A stretch of DNA of 64,000 nt. Source: Burkholderia guangdongensis (GTDB lineage: Bacteria; Pseudomonadota; Gammaproteobacteria; Burkholderiales; Burkholderiaceae). The position numbers were made by a program, and so were the translations under genes. Below are positions 36,355 to 47,100 of this stretch, piece by piece (the first letter of the stretch is position 1; each line of letters opens with the position of its first letter). The stretch is from the NCBI RefSeq assembly GCF_013403875.1, contig NZ_JACBNX010000004.1, positions 248,001 through 312,000 on the forward strand. The letters run 5' to 3'. The notes below the pieces were generated by a model that was given only the letters and a program-made list of their open reading frames with translations, did not search any database and was not told where the DNA came from.

Positions 36355-36825
36355 TCACGCGCGGTGATAGGGGTGATTCTGCGTGATGCTCCACGCGCGG
36401 TAAAGCTGCTCCGCCAGCAACACGCGGACCATCCCGTGCGGCAGCGTCATGCTCGAGATTCGCAGCAGCAGGTCCGCGCGATTTTTCAGTTCCGGATCGA
36501 GCCCGTCCGCGCCGCCGATCACGAACGCGACGTCGCGCCCGTCCTGCTGCCAGCCGGGCAGCGCCTGCGCGAGCTGCATCGTGGTCCAGTCGCGGCCGCG
36601 CTCGTCGAGCGCGACGATCCGAGCATTTTTCGGCAGCGCGGCCTCGATCTTCGTCTTCTCGGCGGCCATCACGCTCTCCGCGCTGCGGCCGCCCGAGCGC
36701 AGCTCGGGCTTGATCTCGCGCAGCTCGATGCGCAGCTCCGGCGGCATCCGCTTCGCGTACTCGTCGAAGCCTTCGGCGATCCAGCCGGGCATCTTGTGCC
36801 CGACGGCCAGGATGTGCAGCTTCAT
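36355..36825 (-). CDS. rlmH: 23S rRNA (pseudouridine(1915)-N3)-methyltransferase
   Basis: SPOUT methyltransferase acting on the mature 70S ribosome, helix 69. The 156 residues match the family, with [16 protein letters not shown] at the N-terminus, the [12 protein letters not shown] stretch, the trefoil-knot [16 protein letters not shown] and the C-terminal [17 protein letters not shown]. The gene follows rsfS by 15 bp, the usual neighbour in beta- and gamma-proteobacteria, and shares ribosome function with it. Confidence 0.96.
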   Translation of the reverse strand: MKLHILAVGHKMPGWIAEGFDEYAKRMPPELRIELREIKPELRSGGRSAESVMAAEKTKIEAALPKNARIVALDERGRDWTTMQLAQALPGWQQDGRDVAFVIGGADGLDPELKNRADLLLRISSMTLPHGMVRVLLAEQLYRAWSITQNHPYHRA

Positions 36826-36840
36826 CGGCGCGTCCGGCCG

Positions 36841-37293
36841 TCAGCGGCGGCGCGCGGCGGTCTTGCGCGCCGGGCGGGCCGGCGCGGCATCCTCATCTTC
36901 CTCGTCGTCATCGGCGTGCGCGGCCGCCGCGCCGTTCGGACCCTTTGCTCCGCCGAGCTTCATCCGTACCGGCTTGTCGCCCCAGATTTCCTCGAGGTTG
37001 TAGTACTGGCGCAACGCGGGCTGCAGGATGTGCACGACCGCGTCGCCGCAGTCGACGAGCACCCACTCGCCGGTGTCCTCGCCCTCGGAGCTGACGACGT
37101 CGCCGCCCGCTTCCTTCACCTTTTCGCGCACGCTCGACGCGAGCGCCTTCGTCTGCCGGTTCGACGTGCCGGACGCGACGATCACGCGGTCGAACAGCTC
37201 GGTCAGATGGCTCGTGTTGAATACTTTGATGTCTTGCGCCTTGATGTCTTCGAGTGCGTCGACGATCACGCGCTGCAGTTTGCGGATATCCAT
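36841..37293 (-). CDS. rsfS: Ribosome silencing factor RsfS
   Basis: Binds L14 and blocks subunit joining under poor conditions. The 150 residues have the domain ALEDIKAQDIKVFNTSHLTELFD, VASGTSNRQTKALASSV, and ALRQYYNLEEIWGDKP (about 5-115). After residue 115 there is a charged tail: an Asp/Glu run (ADDDEEDEDA) followed by a basic end (RPARKTAARRR) that the short E. coli form lacks. The start ATG at 37293 lies five bases after the nadD stop. Co-transcription with nadD and rlmH is standard. Confidence 0.94.
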   Translation of the reverse strand: MDIRKLQRVIVDALEDIKAQDIKVFNTSHLTELFDRVIVASGTSNRQTKALASSVREKVKEAGGDVVSSEGEDTGEWVLVDCGDAVVHILQPALRQYYNLEEIWGDKPVRMKLGGAKGPNGAAAAHADDDEEDEDAAPARPARKTAARRR

Positions 37294-37297
37294 GTGG

Positions 37298-38011
37298 TCA
37301 GGAATGGTAGAGACGATGTTGAAGAATATAGGCCCAGACGGCGGGCGGCACGTTTTCGGCCTTCGCGTCGGGCATCTGCTCGCGGCGCGCGAGGCATTCG
37401 CGCAGATGCGCGCGGATGTCGGTCGCGGCGACGTCGAGCGCGAGCGTCGTGTCGATCAGCAGATGGCCGGACGGCGTCGACTTCAGCACGTCCGCGCCAG
37501 CCTGGCGCGCGGCGACTTCGGCCGCGACCGCCTGCGACGCGGCCGCGAGCTCGAAGCCCGGGCGCGTCGCCGCGCACACGTGCGCGAAGTCGAACAGGCG
37601 CCGCCAGTCGCGCCACGTGTCGAGCCGCACGAGCTGGTCGGCGCCGATCAGCAGCGACAGCGATGCGTCCCCGCCGATCCGCGCGCGCCAGCGCTCGAGC
37701 GTGTCGACGGTGTAGGTCGGCCCCGCGTGCTCGATCTCGTCGGTCGCGACGCTGACCGCGACGCCGTCGATCGCGAGCGACGCGGCAGCCGCGCGCGTCA
37801 TCGCGAGCCGGTGCTCGGCCGCGGACACGTCGCGCTTCTGGTACGGCTGCCCGGCGGGCAGCAGCACGAGCTCGGTCAGGTCGAGCAGCGCCGCGAAGCG
37901 GCGCGCGAGCGCGAGATGCCCGTCGTGGATCGGGTCGAACGTGCCGCCCAGAAGGCCGATGCGACGCGACAGCAGGCGCGGCGGCGGGGCGGAGCGGGCG
38001 GTGGTGTTCAG
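37298..38011 (-). CDS. nadD: Nicotinate-nucleotide adenylyltransferase, CTG start
   Basis: Makes nicotinate adenine dinucleotide from nicotinate mononucleotide and ATP in NAD synthesis. The 237-residue protein has the nucleotidyltransferase motif [15 protein letters not shown] near 19-33, [14 protein letters not shown], the long [23 protein letters not shown] stretch (part: [16 protein letters not shown]) and the C-terminal [13 protein letters not shown]. From the hemF stop (38051) to the conserved GGTFDP there is no in-frame ATG, GTG or TTG. The best start is CTG at 38011, with SD AAAGGA seven bases before. Not counting this start, the family part is complete. The gene precedes rsfS by four bases. 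Confidence 0.9.
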   Translation of the reverse strand: MNTTARSAPPPRLLSRRIGLLGGTFDPIHDGHLALARRFAALLDLTELVLLPAGQPYQKRDVSAAEHRLAMTRAAAASLAIDGVAVSVATDEIEHAGPTYTVDTLERWRARIGGDASLSLLIGADQLVRLDTWRDWRRLFDFAHVCAATRPGFELAAASQAVAAEVAARQAGADVLKSTPSGHLLIDTTLALDVAATDIRAHLRECLARREQMPDAKAENVPPAVWAYILQHRLYHS

Positions 38012-38050
38012 AAGGGCGTCCTTTCGTGACGAATCGTCGCGCGAGCGGGC

Positions 38051-38974
38051 TCAGGCCCAGTCGCGCGGCACGAGGAAGTCGCTGTACAGGCGCGCCTCCG
38101 GCGTGCCCGGCTCGGGCTGCCAGTTGTAGCGCCACTGCGCGGCGGGCGGCATCGACATCAGGATCGACTCGGTGCGGCCGCCGCTTTGCAGGCCGAACAG
38201 CGTGCCCCGGTCGAACACCAGGTTGAATTCGACGTAGCGGCCGCGCCGGTACGCCTGGAACGCGCGCTCGCGCTCGCCGTACGGCGTGTCGCGGCGGCGC
38301 TCGACGATCGGCATGTACGCGGCCAGGAACGCGTCGCCGACGCTTTGCATCATCTCGAACGCGCGTTCGAAACCGCCTTCCGCGTAGTCGTCGAAGAAGA
38401 TCCCGCCGATCCCGCGCGCCTCGTTGCGATGCTTCAGGAAGAAATACTCGTCGCACCACTGCTTGAAGCGCGGGTACAGATCGGCGCCGAACGGATCGAG
38501 CGCGCCCTTGCACGTGCTGTGGAAATGGCGCGCGTCGTCGTCGAAGCCATAGATCGGGGTCAGATCCATTCCGCCGCCGAACCAGAATATCGGCTCCTCG
38601 CCGTCCTTCGTCGCGATCAGCATCCGCACGTTCATGTGCACGGTCGGGCAGTACGGATTGCGCGGGTGCAGCACGAGCGACACGCCGAGCGCGGTGAAGC
38701 CACGGCCCGCGAGCTGCGGGCGCGCGGCGCTCGCCGACGGCGGCAGCGTGTCGCCGGCGACGTCCGAGAAGCCGATCCCCGCGCGCTCGAAGAACCGGCC
38801 GTCCTCGAGGATCCGCGTGCAGCCGCCACCGCGCAGCCGCTCGTCGGGCGCGCGCCGCCACGCGTCGGTCGCGAGCGGCGTGCCGTCGAACGCGCCGAGC
38901 GCGTCGGCGATCCGCGTTTGCAGGCCTTGCAGATACGCGCGCACGCGCTCCACGTCGTAGGTCGAATCGGTCAT
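38051..38974 (-). CDS. hemF: Oxygen-dependent coproporphyrinogen-III oxidase
   Basis: Oxidative decarboxylation of two propionates to vinyl groups in haem synthesis. The 307-residue protein is of the usual length. Motifs include [42 protein letters not shown] and [18 protein letters not shown] (given as HFHSTCKGA), with the conserved histidines. The C-terminal region has [17 protein letters not shown] and [18 protein letters not shown]. The ATG at 38974 has no SD. It lies between purD and nadD; the nadD start is just after its stop, in the same frame. Confidence 0.96.
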   Translation of the reverse strand: MTDSTYDVERVRAYLQGLQTRIADALGAFDGTPLATDAWRRAPDERLRGGGCTRILEDGRFFERAGIGFSDVAGDTLPPSASAARPQLAGRGFTALGVSLVLHPRNPYCPTVHMNVRMLIATKDGEEPIFWFGGGMDLTPIYGFDDDARHFHSTCKGALDPFGADLYPRFKQWCDEYFFLKHRNEARGIGGIFFDDYAEGGFERAFEMMQSVGDAFLAAYMPIVERRRDTPYGERERAFQAYRRGRYVEFNLVFDRGTLFGLQSGGRTESILMSMPPAAQWRYNWQPEPGTPEARLYSDFLVPRDWA

Positions 38975-39081
38975 GGGGATCGGGCGCTCGACGGCGCCAT
39001 TTCAAAAAAGCATCTGCCGGGCATTCTATCGAACCCCGGCAGATCGGAGGGCGGACGGTGCCCCGCGAGCGGGGCGGGCCG

Positions 39082-40359
39082 TCACGCGTTCTTGCGGTTC
39101 AGCGCGCGATGGCCGATGTCGCGGCGATACTGCATCCCTTCGAAGTTGATCTGGTTGATCGTGTCGTACGCATGCTGCTGCGCTTCGCGCACCGAATCCG
39201 CGAGACCGACCACGCACAGCACGCGGCCGCCCGACGTGACGAGCTTGCCGCCGTCGAGCGTCGTGCCCGCGTGGAACGTGACCGCCTGCTCGGTCTCGGC
39301 CGGGATGCCGTTGATCCGGTCGCCCTTCGTCGGCGCATCCGGATAGCCGTGCGCGGCGAGCACGACGCCGAGCGCGGTGCGGCGGTCCCATTCGAGCTCG
39401 ACCGTGTCGAGCGTGCCCGCGATCGCGTGATCGACGACCTTCGAGAAGTCGCTCTTCAGGCGCGACATGATCGGCTGCGTCTCCGGGTCGCCCATCCGGC
39501 AGTTGAACTCGAGCGTGCGCGGATGGCCGTCCTTGTCGATCATCAGGCCCGCGTACAGGAAGCCGGTGAAGCGGATGCCGTCCTTCTCCATCCCGCGCAC
39601 GGTCGGCATGATGATCTCGCGCATCACGCGCGCGTGCATCTGCGGCGTGACGATCGGCGCGGGCGAGTACGCGCCCATCCCGCCGGTGTTCGGGCCGCGG
39701 TCGTCGTCGAGCAGGCGCTTGTGGTCCTGGCTCGACGCGAGCGCGAGCGCGTGCTTGCCGTCGACCATCACGATGAAGCTCGCTTCCTCGCCGTCGAGGA
39801 ACTGCTCGATCACCACGCGCGCGCCGGCATCGCCGAGCTTGTTGCCGGACAGCATCATGTCGACCGCCGCGTGCGCTTCTTCCAGCGACATCGCGACGAC
39901 GACGCCCTTGCCGGCCGCGAGCCCGTCCGCCTTCACGACGATCGGCGCGCCTTTCGCGTCGATGTACGCGTGCGCGGCGGCCGCGTCGGTGAAGGTTTCG
40001 TAGTCGGCGGTCGGAATGCCGTGGCGCTTCATGAACGCCTTCGCGAAATCCTTCGAGCTTTCGAGCTGCGCGGCTTCGCGGGTCGGGCCGAAGATCTTCA
40101 GCCCGCGCGAGCGGAACAGGTTCACGATGCCGGCCGCGAGCGGCGCCTCGGGGCCGACGAGCGTGAACGCGACGCCCTCGGCCTCCGCGAAATCGGCGAG
40201 CGCGTCGAGCGACGTGATGTCGACGTTCTTCAGGCGGTCGTCCTGCGCGGTGCCGCCGTTGCCCGGCGCGACGTAGACCATCTGGACTCGCGGCGACTGC
40301 GCGAGTTTCCACGCGAGCGCGTGTTCGCGGCCGCCGGAACCGACGACGAGTAGTTTCAT
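39082..40359 (-). CDS. purD: Phosphoribosylamine-glycine ligase
   Basis: Second step of purine synthesis (GAR synthetase), ATP-grasp enzyme of 425 residues. It shows LLVVGSGGREHALAWKLA at the N-terminus, the VVKADGLAAGKGVVVAMS loop, LLDDDRGPNTGGMGAYSP and the FNCRMGDPETQPIM metal-site motif, all family features. The start ATG at 40359 matches the family (MKLLVVGSGGREH). It is preceded by yebC with a hairpin between them. The purine-salvage gene upp and purT are also in the window. Confidence 0.97.
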   Translation of the reverse strand: MKLLVVGSGGREHALAWKLAQSPRVQMVYVAPGNGGTAQDDRLKNVDITSLDALADFAEAEGVAFTLVGPEAPLAAGIVNLFRSRGLKIFGPTREAAQLESSKDFAKAFMKRHGIPTADYETFTDAAAAHAYIDAKGAPIVVKADGLAAGKGVVVAMSLEEAHAAVDMMLSGNKLGDAGARVVIEQFLDGEEASFIVMVDGKHALALASSQDHKRLLDDDRGPNTGGMGAYSPAPIVTPQMHARVMREIIMPTVRGMEKDGIRFTGFLYAGLMIDKDGHPRTLEFNCRMGDPETQPIMSRLKSDFSKVVDHAIAGTLDTVELEWDRRTALGVVLAAHGYPDAPTKGDRINGIPAETEQAVTFHAGTTLDGGKLVTSGGRVLCVVGLADSVREAQQHAYDTINQINFEGMQYRRDIGHRALNRKNA

Positions 40360-40388
40360 GGGAGCATCCCCGTAGGCTGGAAAACGTG

Positions 40389-40418
40389 GCGGCCGGCATG
40401 CCCGTGCGTGCCGGCCGC
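40389..40418 (-). terminator. Hairpin between yebC and purD, weak terminator
   Basis: Ten-base-pair perfect stem GCGGCCGGCA/TGCCGGCCGC with a ten-base loop. On the minus strand it is followed by CACGTTTTCC, a short T-run, so it may end or attenuate the yebC transcript. Confidence 0.45.
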
Positions 40419-40468
40419 GAAATCGGGCGAGCCGCCGCCGCGCGCGGGGCGGGGCGGCAGGCTGTTCA

Positions 40469-41197
40469 TCATTCCTCGTCGATGACGGCGTTCGTGTATA
40501 CCTCCTGCACGTCGTCGAGGTTCTCGAGCGCGTCCAGCAGCTTCTGCATCTTCGCCGCGTCGTCGCCGGTGAATTCGATCTCGTTCTGCGGCTTCATCGT
40601 CACTTCGGCGAGTTCCGCCTTGAAGCCGGCCGCCTCGAGCGCGTCCTTCACCTGCGAGAACGTCTGCCAGTCGCACAGCACTTCGATCGAGCCGTCGTCG
40701 TTCGTGTTCACGTCGTCCGCGCCCGCTTCGAGCGCCGCGTCCATCAGCGCGTCTTCCGACGTGCCCGGCGCGAACAGGAACTGGCCGACGTGATCGAACA
40801 GGAACGCGACCGAGCCGTCGGTGCCCATGTTGCCGCCGAACTTCGAGAACGCGTGGCGCACTTCCGCGACCGTACGGGTGCGGTTGTCGGTCAGCGTGTC
40901 GACGATGATCGCCGCGCCGCTGATCCCGTAGCCTTCGTAGCGGATTTCCTCGTAGTTCGCGCCGTCCGCGCCGCCGACGCCGCGGTCGATCGCGCGCTTC
41001 ACGTTGTCCTTCGGCATGTTCGCGTCGGCGGCCTTGTCGACCGCGAGACGCAGGCGCGGGTTCGAGTTCGGATCGCCGCCGCCCAGGCGGGCCGCGACCT
41101 GAATTTCCTTGATCAGGCGGGTCCAGATCTTGCCGCGCTTCGCGTCGGCTGCCGCCTTCTTATGCTTGATGTTGGCCCATTTCGAATGACCAGCCAT
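40469..41197 (-). CDS. yebC: YebC/PmpR-family protein
   Basis: Conserved protein (242 residues) with two roles in the family: transcription regulator (PmpR) and, by later work, relief of ribosome stalling at proline-rich stretches. Typical motifs are [23 protein letters not shown] (shown in part as [12 protein letters not shown]), [27 protein letters not shown] and the C-terminal [15 protein letters not shown]. The ATG at 41197 has GGAGAAA upstream; longer in-frame extension runs over the upp region and is rejected. An extended -10 sits at 41316-41324. Confidence 0.94.
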   Translation of the reverse strand: MAGHSKWANIKHKKAAADAKRGKIWTRLIKEIQVAARLGGGDPNSNPRLRLAVDKAADANMPKDNVKRAIDRGVGGADGANYEEIRYEGYGISGAAIIVDTLTDNRTRTVAEVRHAFSKFGGNMGTDGSVAFLFDHVGQFLFAPGTSEDALMDAALEAGADDVNTNDDGSIEVLCDWQTFSQVKDALEAAGFKAELAEVTMKPQNEIEFTGDDAAKMQKLLDALENLDDVQEVYTNAVIDEE

Positions 41198-41315
41198 ACG
41201 TTTCTCCGTCGCCTGTCGCGAAACCGCGCGGGCGTTTGATCCAATGTGTCGTTGAGTCCGGCGGCCGCCGGGGCGGCAGAATGCCGCGTGGGCCGCGCGT
41301 GTCGGGTGGATCGCG

Positions 41316-41324
41316 ATTTTATCA
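41316..41324 (-). promoter_or_regulatory. Extended -10 promoter for yebC
   Basis: TGATAAAAT on the minus strand (TG plus TAAAAT), 120 bp upstream of yebC and downstream of upp. No -35 is recognisable. Confidence 0.4.
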
Positions 41325-41346
41325 CGCACCATCCGCACCATCCCGC

Positions 41347-41997
41347 TCAGTTCTTCGTGCCGAACAGCCGGTCGCCCGCGTCGCCGAGGCCGGGCACGAT
41401 GTACGCGTGCTCGTTCAGATGCGAATCGAGCGATGCGACGTACAGTTTCACGTCCGGATGCGCATCCTGGAACACCTGCACGCCCTCGGGCGCCGCGACG
41501 AGCGCGAGGAAGCGGATGTTCTCGCCCGGCACGCCGCGGCGCTTCAGCACGTCGATCGCGTGGACGGCCGAGTAGCCGGTCGCGACCATCGGGTCGCACA
41601 GGATGAAGATGCGGTCCTCGAGATCGGGCAGCCGCACCAGATACTCGACCGGCCGGTGATCCTCGGCGCGGTACACGCCGATGTGCCCGACGCGCGCGGA
41701 CGGCACGAGATCGAGCAGGCCGTCCGACATTCCGACGCCCGCGCGCAGCACCGGCACGATCGCGAGCTTCTTGCCGGCGATCACCGGCGCGTCGATCTCG
41801 ACGAGCGGGGTTTCGACCCGCTTCGTCGTGAGCGGCAGGCTGCGGGTGATCTCGTAGCCCATCAGCAGCGTGATCTCGCGCAACAGGCCGCGGAACGTGC
41901 GCGTCGACGTGTCCTTGTCGCGCATGTGCGTGAGCTTGTGCTGGATCAGCGGGTGATCGAGGATGAAAAGATTCGGGAAGCGGCTGTCCTGTTTCAT
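41347..41997 (-). CDS. upp: Uracil phosphoribosyltransferase
   Basis: Salvages uracil to UMP with PRPP. The 216-residue protein has the family N-terminus with [22 protein letters not shown] (shown in part as [13 protein letters not shown]), the substrate loop and the PRPP-binding [20 protein letters not shown]. The C-terminal [15 protein letters not shown] is exact for the family and includes the uracil-binding GLGDAGDR. The ATG at 41997 gives the standard start. It heads the minus-strand run to rng, divergent from the SDR gene. Confidence 0.96.
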   Translation of the reverse strand: MKQDSRFPNLFILDHPLIQHKLTHMRDKDTSTRTFRGLLREITLLMGYEITRSLPLTTKRVETPLVEIDAPVIAGKKLAIVPVLRAGVGMSDGLLDLVPSARVGHIGVYRAEDHRPVEYLVRLPDLEDRIFILCDPMVATGYSAVHAIDVLKRRGVPGENIRFLALVAAPEGVQVFQDAHPDVKLYVASLDSHLNEHAYIVPGLGDAGDRLFGTKN

Positions 41998-42180
41998 GGC
42001 GGGCGCGGGGCAAAGGAACGAACGGGGGAACGGGGCGGCAGCGGGCGATGGGCCGGGCTGCGCGCGTCATCAGCGCAAGTTTACCGAAGATATGGGGCGT
42101 TCCGGAGATATGATCGGCGTCTTGTCGCCAATCGTCGCGCGCCGGCCGTCGGCGCGCGGATTTCTCAAGGGACCGAATCC

Positions 42181-42960
42181 ATGGATCTGGGCATCGCAGG
42201 CAGGACCGCGCTCGTGTGCGCGGCGAGCAAGGGCCTCGGGCGGGGTTGCGCGGAAGCGCTCGCGGCCGAGGGGGTGAACCTCGTGATCGTCGCGCGCACG
42301 CGCGACACGCTCGACGCGACCGCCGAGCAGATCCGCGCGGCGACCGGCGTGTCGGTGACGGCGATCGCGTGCGACATCACGACGGCCGAGGGCCGCGCGC
42401 TCGCGCTCGCCGCGTGCCCGCAGCCGGACATTCTCGTGACGAATGCGGGCGGCCCGCCGCCGGGCGACTTCCGCGACTTCTCGCGCGACGACTGGATCCG
42501 CGCGCTCGACTCGAACATGCTGACGCCGATCGAGCTGATCCGCGCGACCGTCGACGGGATGATCGCGCGCCAGTTCGGGCGAATCGTGAACATCACGAGC
42601 TCGGCGGTGAAGGCGCCGATCGACGTGCTCGCGCTGTCGAACGGCGCGCGCTCGGGGCTGACGGGCTTCGTCGCGGGGCTGTCGCGCAAGGTCGCGTCGC
42701 ACAACGTGACGATCAACAACCTGCTGCCGGGGCTGTTCGACACCGACCGGATCGCGACGACGCTCGCCGCGTCCGCGAAGGTGCAGAACACGACGGTCGA
42801 CGAGATGCGCGTGCGGCGCGCGAAGGAGATTCCGGCGGGACGGCTCGGCACGCGCGACGAGTTCGGCGCCGCGTGCGCGTTCCTGTGCAGCGTGCACGCG
42901 GGGTATATCACCGGGCAGAACTGGCTACTCGACGGCGGCTCGTATCCGGGCACGTTCTGA
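42181..42960 (+). CDS. Atypical SDR (FabG-like) without usual catalytic Tyr/Lys
   Basis: A 259-residue Rossmann protein of the short-chain dehydrogenase family. It carries [11 protein letters not shown] in place of the TGxxxGIG motif, NAGG at about 88-91, ITSSAV with S140/S141 at the usual catalytic Ser, and a region [18 protein letters not shown]. In the last, the normal YxxxK is SNGAR (S153, R157), so Tyr and Lys are lacking. This pattern is known for a BKR-like subgroup of SDRs and is not a sequencing effect, because the flanking frame is intact. The ATG at 42181 has AAGGGA upstream. Activity as an oxidoreductase is doubtful; substrate unknown. Confidence 0.85.
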   Translation: MDLGIAGRTALVCAASKGLGRGCAEALAAEGVNLVIVARTRDTLDATAEQIRAATGVSVTAIACDITTAEGRALALAACPQPDILVTNAGGPPPGDFRDFSRDDWIRALDSNMLTPIELIRATVDGMIARQFGRIVNITSSAVKAPIDVLALSNGARSGLTGFVAGLSRKVASHNVTINNLLPGLFDTDRIATTLAASAKVQNTTVDEMRVRRAKEIPAGRLGTRDEFGAACAFLCSVHAGYITGQNWLLDGGSYPGTF

Positions 42961-43042
42961 GCGGGCGGTGCGGGTGGCGCGGGCTGCCCATCGCATCGAC
43001 GATAGATAGATCACGACTGACGCAACGACAAGGATTCTGCAG

Positions 43043-43435
43043 ATGAAGACACCTCGCATCGCGCTGATTGCGCACGACGCGAAAAAGGACGAGATCGTCG
43101 GGCTCGCGGGCGAATATCGCTCGACGCTCGCGCGCTGCGCGCTGGTCGGCACTGGCACGACGGGCGGGCGCATCGCGGCCGCGCATGGGCTGACGGTCGA
43201 GCGCAAGCTGTCGGGGCCGTTCGGCGGCGATTTGCAGATCGGCGCGGAGCTGGCCGAAGGGCGCGTCGACATCGTCGTGTTCCTGCGCGACCCGATGACC
43301 GCGCAGCCGCACGATCCGGACATCACCGCGCTCGTGCGCGCGTGCGACGTGCACAACGTGCCGTGCGCGACGAACGTCGCGACGGCGCGGATGCTGCTCG
43401 ACGATCTGGCGCGGCGGTTCGCGGCGGGGGAGTGA
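43043..43435 (+). CDS. mgsA: Methylglyoxal synthase
   Basis: Converts dihydroxyacetone phosphate to methylglyoxal and phosphate, a bypass when phosphate is low. The protein is 130 residues, at the short end of the family (E. coli 152). Conserved parts include [27 protein letters not shown] (phosphate loop), [21 protein letters not shown] (shown in part as [11 protein letters not shown]) and [17 protein letters not shown] with the catalytic Asp. SD AAGGA precedes the ATG by about eleven bases. It converges with the TonB-like gene after only nine bases. Confidence 0.94.
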   Translation: MKTPRIALIAHDAKKDEIVGLAGEYRSTLARCALVGTGTTGGRIAAAHGLTVERKLSGPFGGDLQIGAELAEGRVDIVVFLRDPMTAQPHDPDITALVRACDVHNVPCATNVATARMLLDDLARRFAAGE

Positions 43436-43444
43436 AGGCGGGCG

Positions 43445-44119
43445 CTACCACTTGCAGCCCGAGTCGCTTGTTGCGCCGTACATGAGCATTGGGATCGCGA
43501 GGAGTCCATGGCGCGCGTGGGCGGTTCGGCAATCGCGACGCTGGGATTTGTCGATGCCGCGGGCAAGGGGGGACTCGGGGGCTTCGGAAGGTGTTTCGGC
43601 GTTGGAGGGGGCGAACGGCGACGCTGGCCGGTAGCGATTCGTCCGGCTTGGCGGGAGACGCTTCAAGTCGTTCTGCCAGTCCACGCTCGGCGTGGGTGCC
43701 TCGTTTGATTGCGCGTTCGCGTTGCGGGTTGGCTCGGGATTGGCTGCGGGCGACGGGCGCGCAGCCGTGGCGCTGGTCGCGCGCGCTTTTGGGATTGGCT
43801 TTGCGGATTCCGTTCCAGTCCTGGACGAGCGCGGCTTCGGGGCCTGCTGTTTCGGACGAGCGCGGATCGACGTCACTCTCTCCTCGGCCGGTGCTGCGGA
43901 GGTCGGCTGCGTTTCGGGCGGAATCATCCGAATGATCAAAGGCGCCGCCTTGGGGCGCGCGGCAGTCGCTTTAACTTGCGGACTTTCGCGCAACGCGATC
44001 AGTGCGAACACGTGCAGTAATGTAACGATCACGAACACGGCAAAGACGAAGCCGCGATTGCGTCGATCGGAGGCCGTGAACGAAGGCAAGACGTTGAATG
44101 AAGCGCGTGGATTGATCAA
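43445..44119 (-). CDS. TonB-like periplasmic protein of an RND operon
   Basis: A 224-residue protein with an N-terminal membrane anchor (about 24-43, FVFAVFVIVTLLHVFALIAL) and a long Pro/Ala/Lys/Arg periplasmic part as in TonB. Near the end is RDCRTAHARHGLLAIPMLMYGATSDSGCKW, of which the form DCRTA...GLLAIP...GCKW is seen in TonB-like proteins next to efflux genes (by recall). The start appears to be TTG at 44119, two bases after the RND pump stop, so translation is coupled; no nearby ATG exists. A true energy-transducing role is unproved. The protein is less GC-rich and uses other codons than its neighbours, like the whole block. Confidence 0.72.
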   Translation of the reverse strand: MINPRASFNVLPSFTASDRRNRGFVFAVFVIVTLLHVFALIALRESPQVKATAARPKAAPLIIRMIPPETQPTSAAPAEERVTSIRARPKQQAPKPRSSRTGTESAKPIPKARATSATAARPSPAANPEPTRNANAQSNEAPTPSVDWQNDLKRLPPSRTNRYRPASPFAPSNAETPSEAPESPLARGIDKSQRRDCRTAHARHGLLAIPMLMYGATSDSGCKW

Positions 44120-44121
44120 GG

Positions 44122-47100
44122 TCAGATAAATCGTTTGCGTATCGAGAGTACGTTGCGAACTGTCCCGGTTTTGATGTCGTCGACCATCTCGTACACGACC
44201 GGCACGACTAACAAACTCAGCAGCGTGGAGGTCAGCAAGCCGCCAATCACCGCCACCGCCATCGGGGCTCGAAAGCTGGCATCGCCGCCTGTACCTATCG
44301 CGATTGGCACCATGCCAGCCGTCATCGCCACCGTGGTCATGACAATCGGCCGCGCACGCTTACGGCATGCGTCGACGATGGCTTCGGTGCGCGAGAGTCC
44401 CAATTCGCGCCGCGCGGCGATCCCATACTCCACTAGCAGGATCGAGTTCTTGGTCACGATGCCCATCAACGTCAGGAGGCCGATCAGAGCCGGTAGGGAC
44501 AAGCTGAATCCAAACAGCGCCAGCAGGCCGAATGCACCGCCCATCGACAACGGCAACGCGGCCAGGATCGTAATGGGCTGAGTGAAGTCGTGGAACAGCA
44601 GCACCAACACTGCGTAAACGCATAAAATTCCGGCGGCCATCGCCAGGATGAAATCTCCGAAGAGTTTTCCCATTTCCTCGACGTCGCCAGCAGGAAGGCG
44701 GCGAACGCCCGGCGGCAGGTTCTTGATGGAGGGGAGTGCCGCCACTGCCTGTTCCACTTCGCTCAACGGATGGCCCTCCAAACTGATGCTGATGGAGATG
44801 TTGCGGTTGCGATCGTAACGGTTGATCTGAGCCGGGCCGCTTTCGATGGTCAGGTCGGCGATGTTCTCGAGTGGTACTGCGCCGCCGTGCCCCGGTATGC
44901 GGAGTTGGCGGAGCGTGTCAAGTGAGCGGCGCGCGTTGCCAGCCAGTTCGACGCGGACATATACCTGTCTCTCAGGCAGGCTCATCTTGGGCAAGTGGAC
45001 GTCATAATCGCCAGCGGTGGCCACACGCACTGTCTGGCCGATAGCCGTTGCCGTCACACCTTGCTGAGCGGCACGCGCAAAATCGGGGCGAATGGCGACT
45101 TCCGGCCTCATCAAGCTGGCTGACGATGTCGCTGCTCCCAGCCATTGAAGCGTGCGCAGATCGCGCATCACGTCGTGCGCGGCCTGTTGCAGCGTAGCGG
45201 GGTCGTCGCCGGCGAGGACCATCTTCAATTGCTCGCCCGACCCGTCGCCACCGAACGAGATGCGCACACCAGGCACGTCCTCCAATTGCTTGCGCAACTC
45301 GCGTTGGATCTGCTGCTGGTTCCGGCGGCGGTCGTTTCGATCGGTAAGCGAAATGCGCAGTGTGCCAGTGTGTACATCGCCGCCGCTGGAATCCGGCACG
45401 CCGAGCATCACGCTCGAACCGATGGTCGTATACACACTGCGCACATCCTTGTGCTGGATCGCCAGACGGCGCACGCGCTCGGTGGCGTCGCGTGTTTGCT
45501 GAATAGTGCTACCCGGTGGCGTCTGCACCGTCACTTGCAGCTGCGCCCGGTCTTCGGATGGAATGAACGTTGTCGGGATCAGGCTAATGATCGCTACCGA
45601 TGCGCAGAAGAAGGCCGTCGCCATGCCACCGGTCTTCCAGCGGTGCGTGAGACTCCACCGCACAGCTTGAAGATAGCGTGTCATGATCGGGGCCTCACGC
45701 ACAGGCTCGGGCTTGAGGGCTGGCTTGAGCAGGTAGGCCGCCATCATCGGCGTCAGCAAACGTGCAACGATCAGCGAGGCCAGGACAGCGAGTGACGCGG
45801 TCCAGCCGAACTGTTTGAAGAACTTGCCGGTGATACCGCCCATGAATGCCGTGGGGAGGAATACGGCCACCAGAGCAAGCGATGTGGCAACCACCGCCAG
45901 ACCGATCTCTCTCGCCGCTTCCAGCGCAGCCTGAAACGGCGGTTTGCCGTTGCGCAAGTGGCGCACGATGTTTTCCACCTCGACGATGGCGTCATCTACC
46001 AAGATGCCCACGACTAACGTCAGCGCCAGGAGCGTGATGGCGTTGAGCGTGAAACCCAAAAAATGCATGGCGGCAAAGGTGGGAATGATGGACAACGGCA
46101 GGGCCACGGCCGAGACGAATGTCGCGCGCCAATCGCGCAGAAACAGCCAGACCACGACCACGGCTAGAACCGCTCCCTCAAAGAGCGCGCGCATTGCGGC
46201 CGCATAGGACTCCGACACCGGCTCAACGAGGCTGTGGACCATCGTCACTCGCAATTCGGGCCGGTCGGCCTGCAGCGCGGCGATGGCCGCCTGCACCCCT
46301 TCCGCTACGGACACTTCGCTGGCGCCGCGGGAGCGGAACACCTGGAAGCTGACCACCGGCTTGCCGTCCAGCAGGGCCATCTGACGCGGTTCCGCACCAG
46401 TATCGCTAATGTCCGCAATATCCGATAAACGGATGTGCCGACCGTCGTCGAGCGGAAGGTCTACCTGAGCCAGTTCGCGCGCGTTCGTGGCCGCACCGAC
46501 GACGTGGATCGCCTGCTCCTGCCCACCGATATTGCCGCGCCCACCATGCGCTTCCTGCTGCATTGCGCGCAATTGCGAACTGATCTGCGCGACCGTTACG
46601 TTCAAAGCCTGCAGCCGCACCGGATCCAGCTGCAATCGCAATTCGCGGTTCACGCCGCCCTGGCGCGCCACCTTGGCCACGCCAGGCACGGATAGCAGCT
46701 TCTTGCTGACGGTGTTGTCGACATACCAGGACAAGTCTTCGGCATCCATGTCGGGGGCCTGCAGCGCGTAAGCCAATATCGGCGCGGAGGCAAATGTTAC
46801 GCGCGAGATCTCCGGCTCCTGGACGTCGGGCGGCAATTGAGCTCGGATCCGGCTGACGGCGTCGCGCACGTCGTTGACGGCCTCCTGCACGTCCTTCTCC
46901 AACTGGAATTCGATCATCGTGGTCGAGCTACCGTCATTGATTGTCGACGCGATATGCTTGACGGCCCCGATGCTGGCGACGCTGTCCTCAATGCGTCGCG
47001 TGACCTCGGTTTCCAGCTGGGATGGCGTCGAGTCAGGCAGGCTTGCCGTCACGGACACAACAGGGAAGTCGATGTCGGGAAATTTCTGAATCGGCAGCAT

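Noticed and set aside
43000..43012. GATAGATAGATC short repeat before mgsA
   Set aside because: Only three four-base units; no sign of function.
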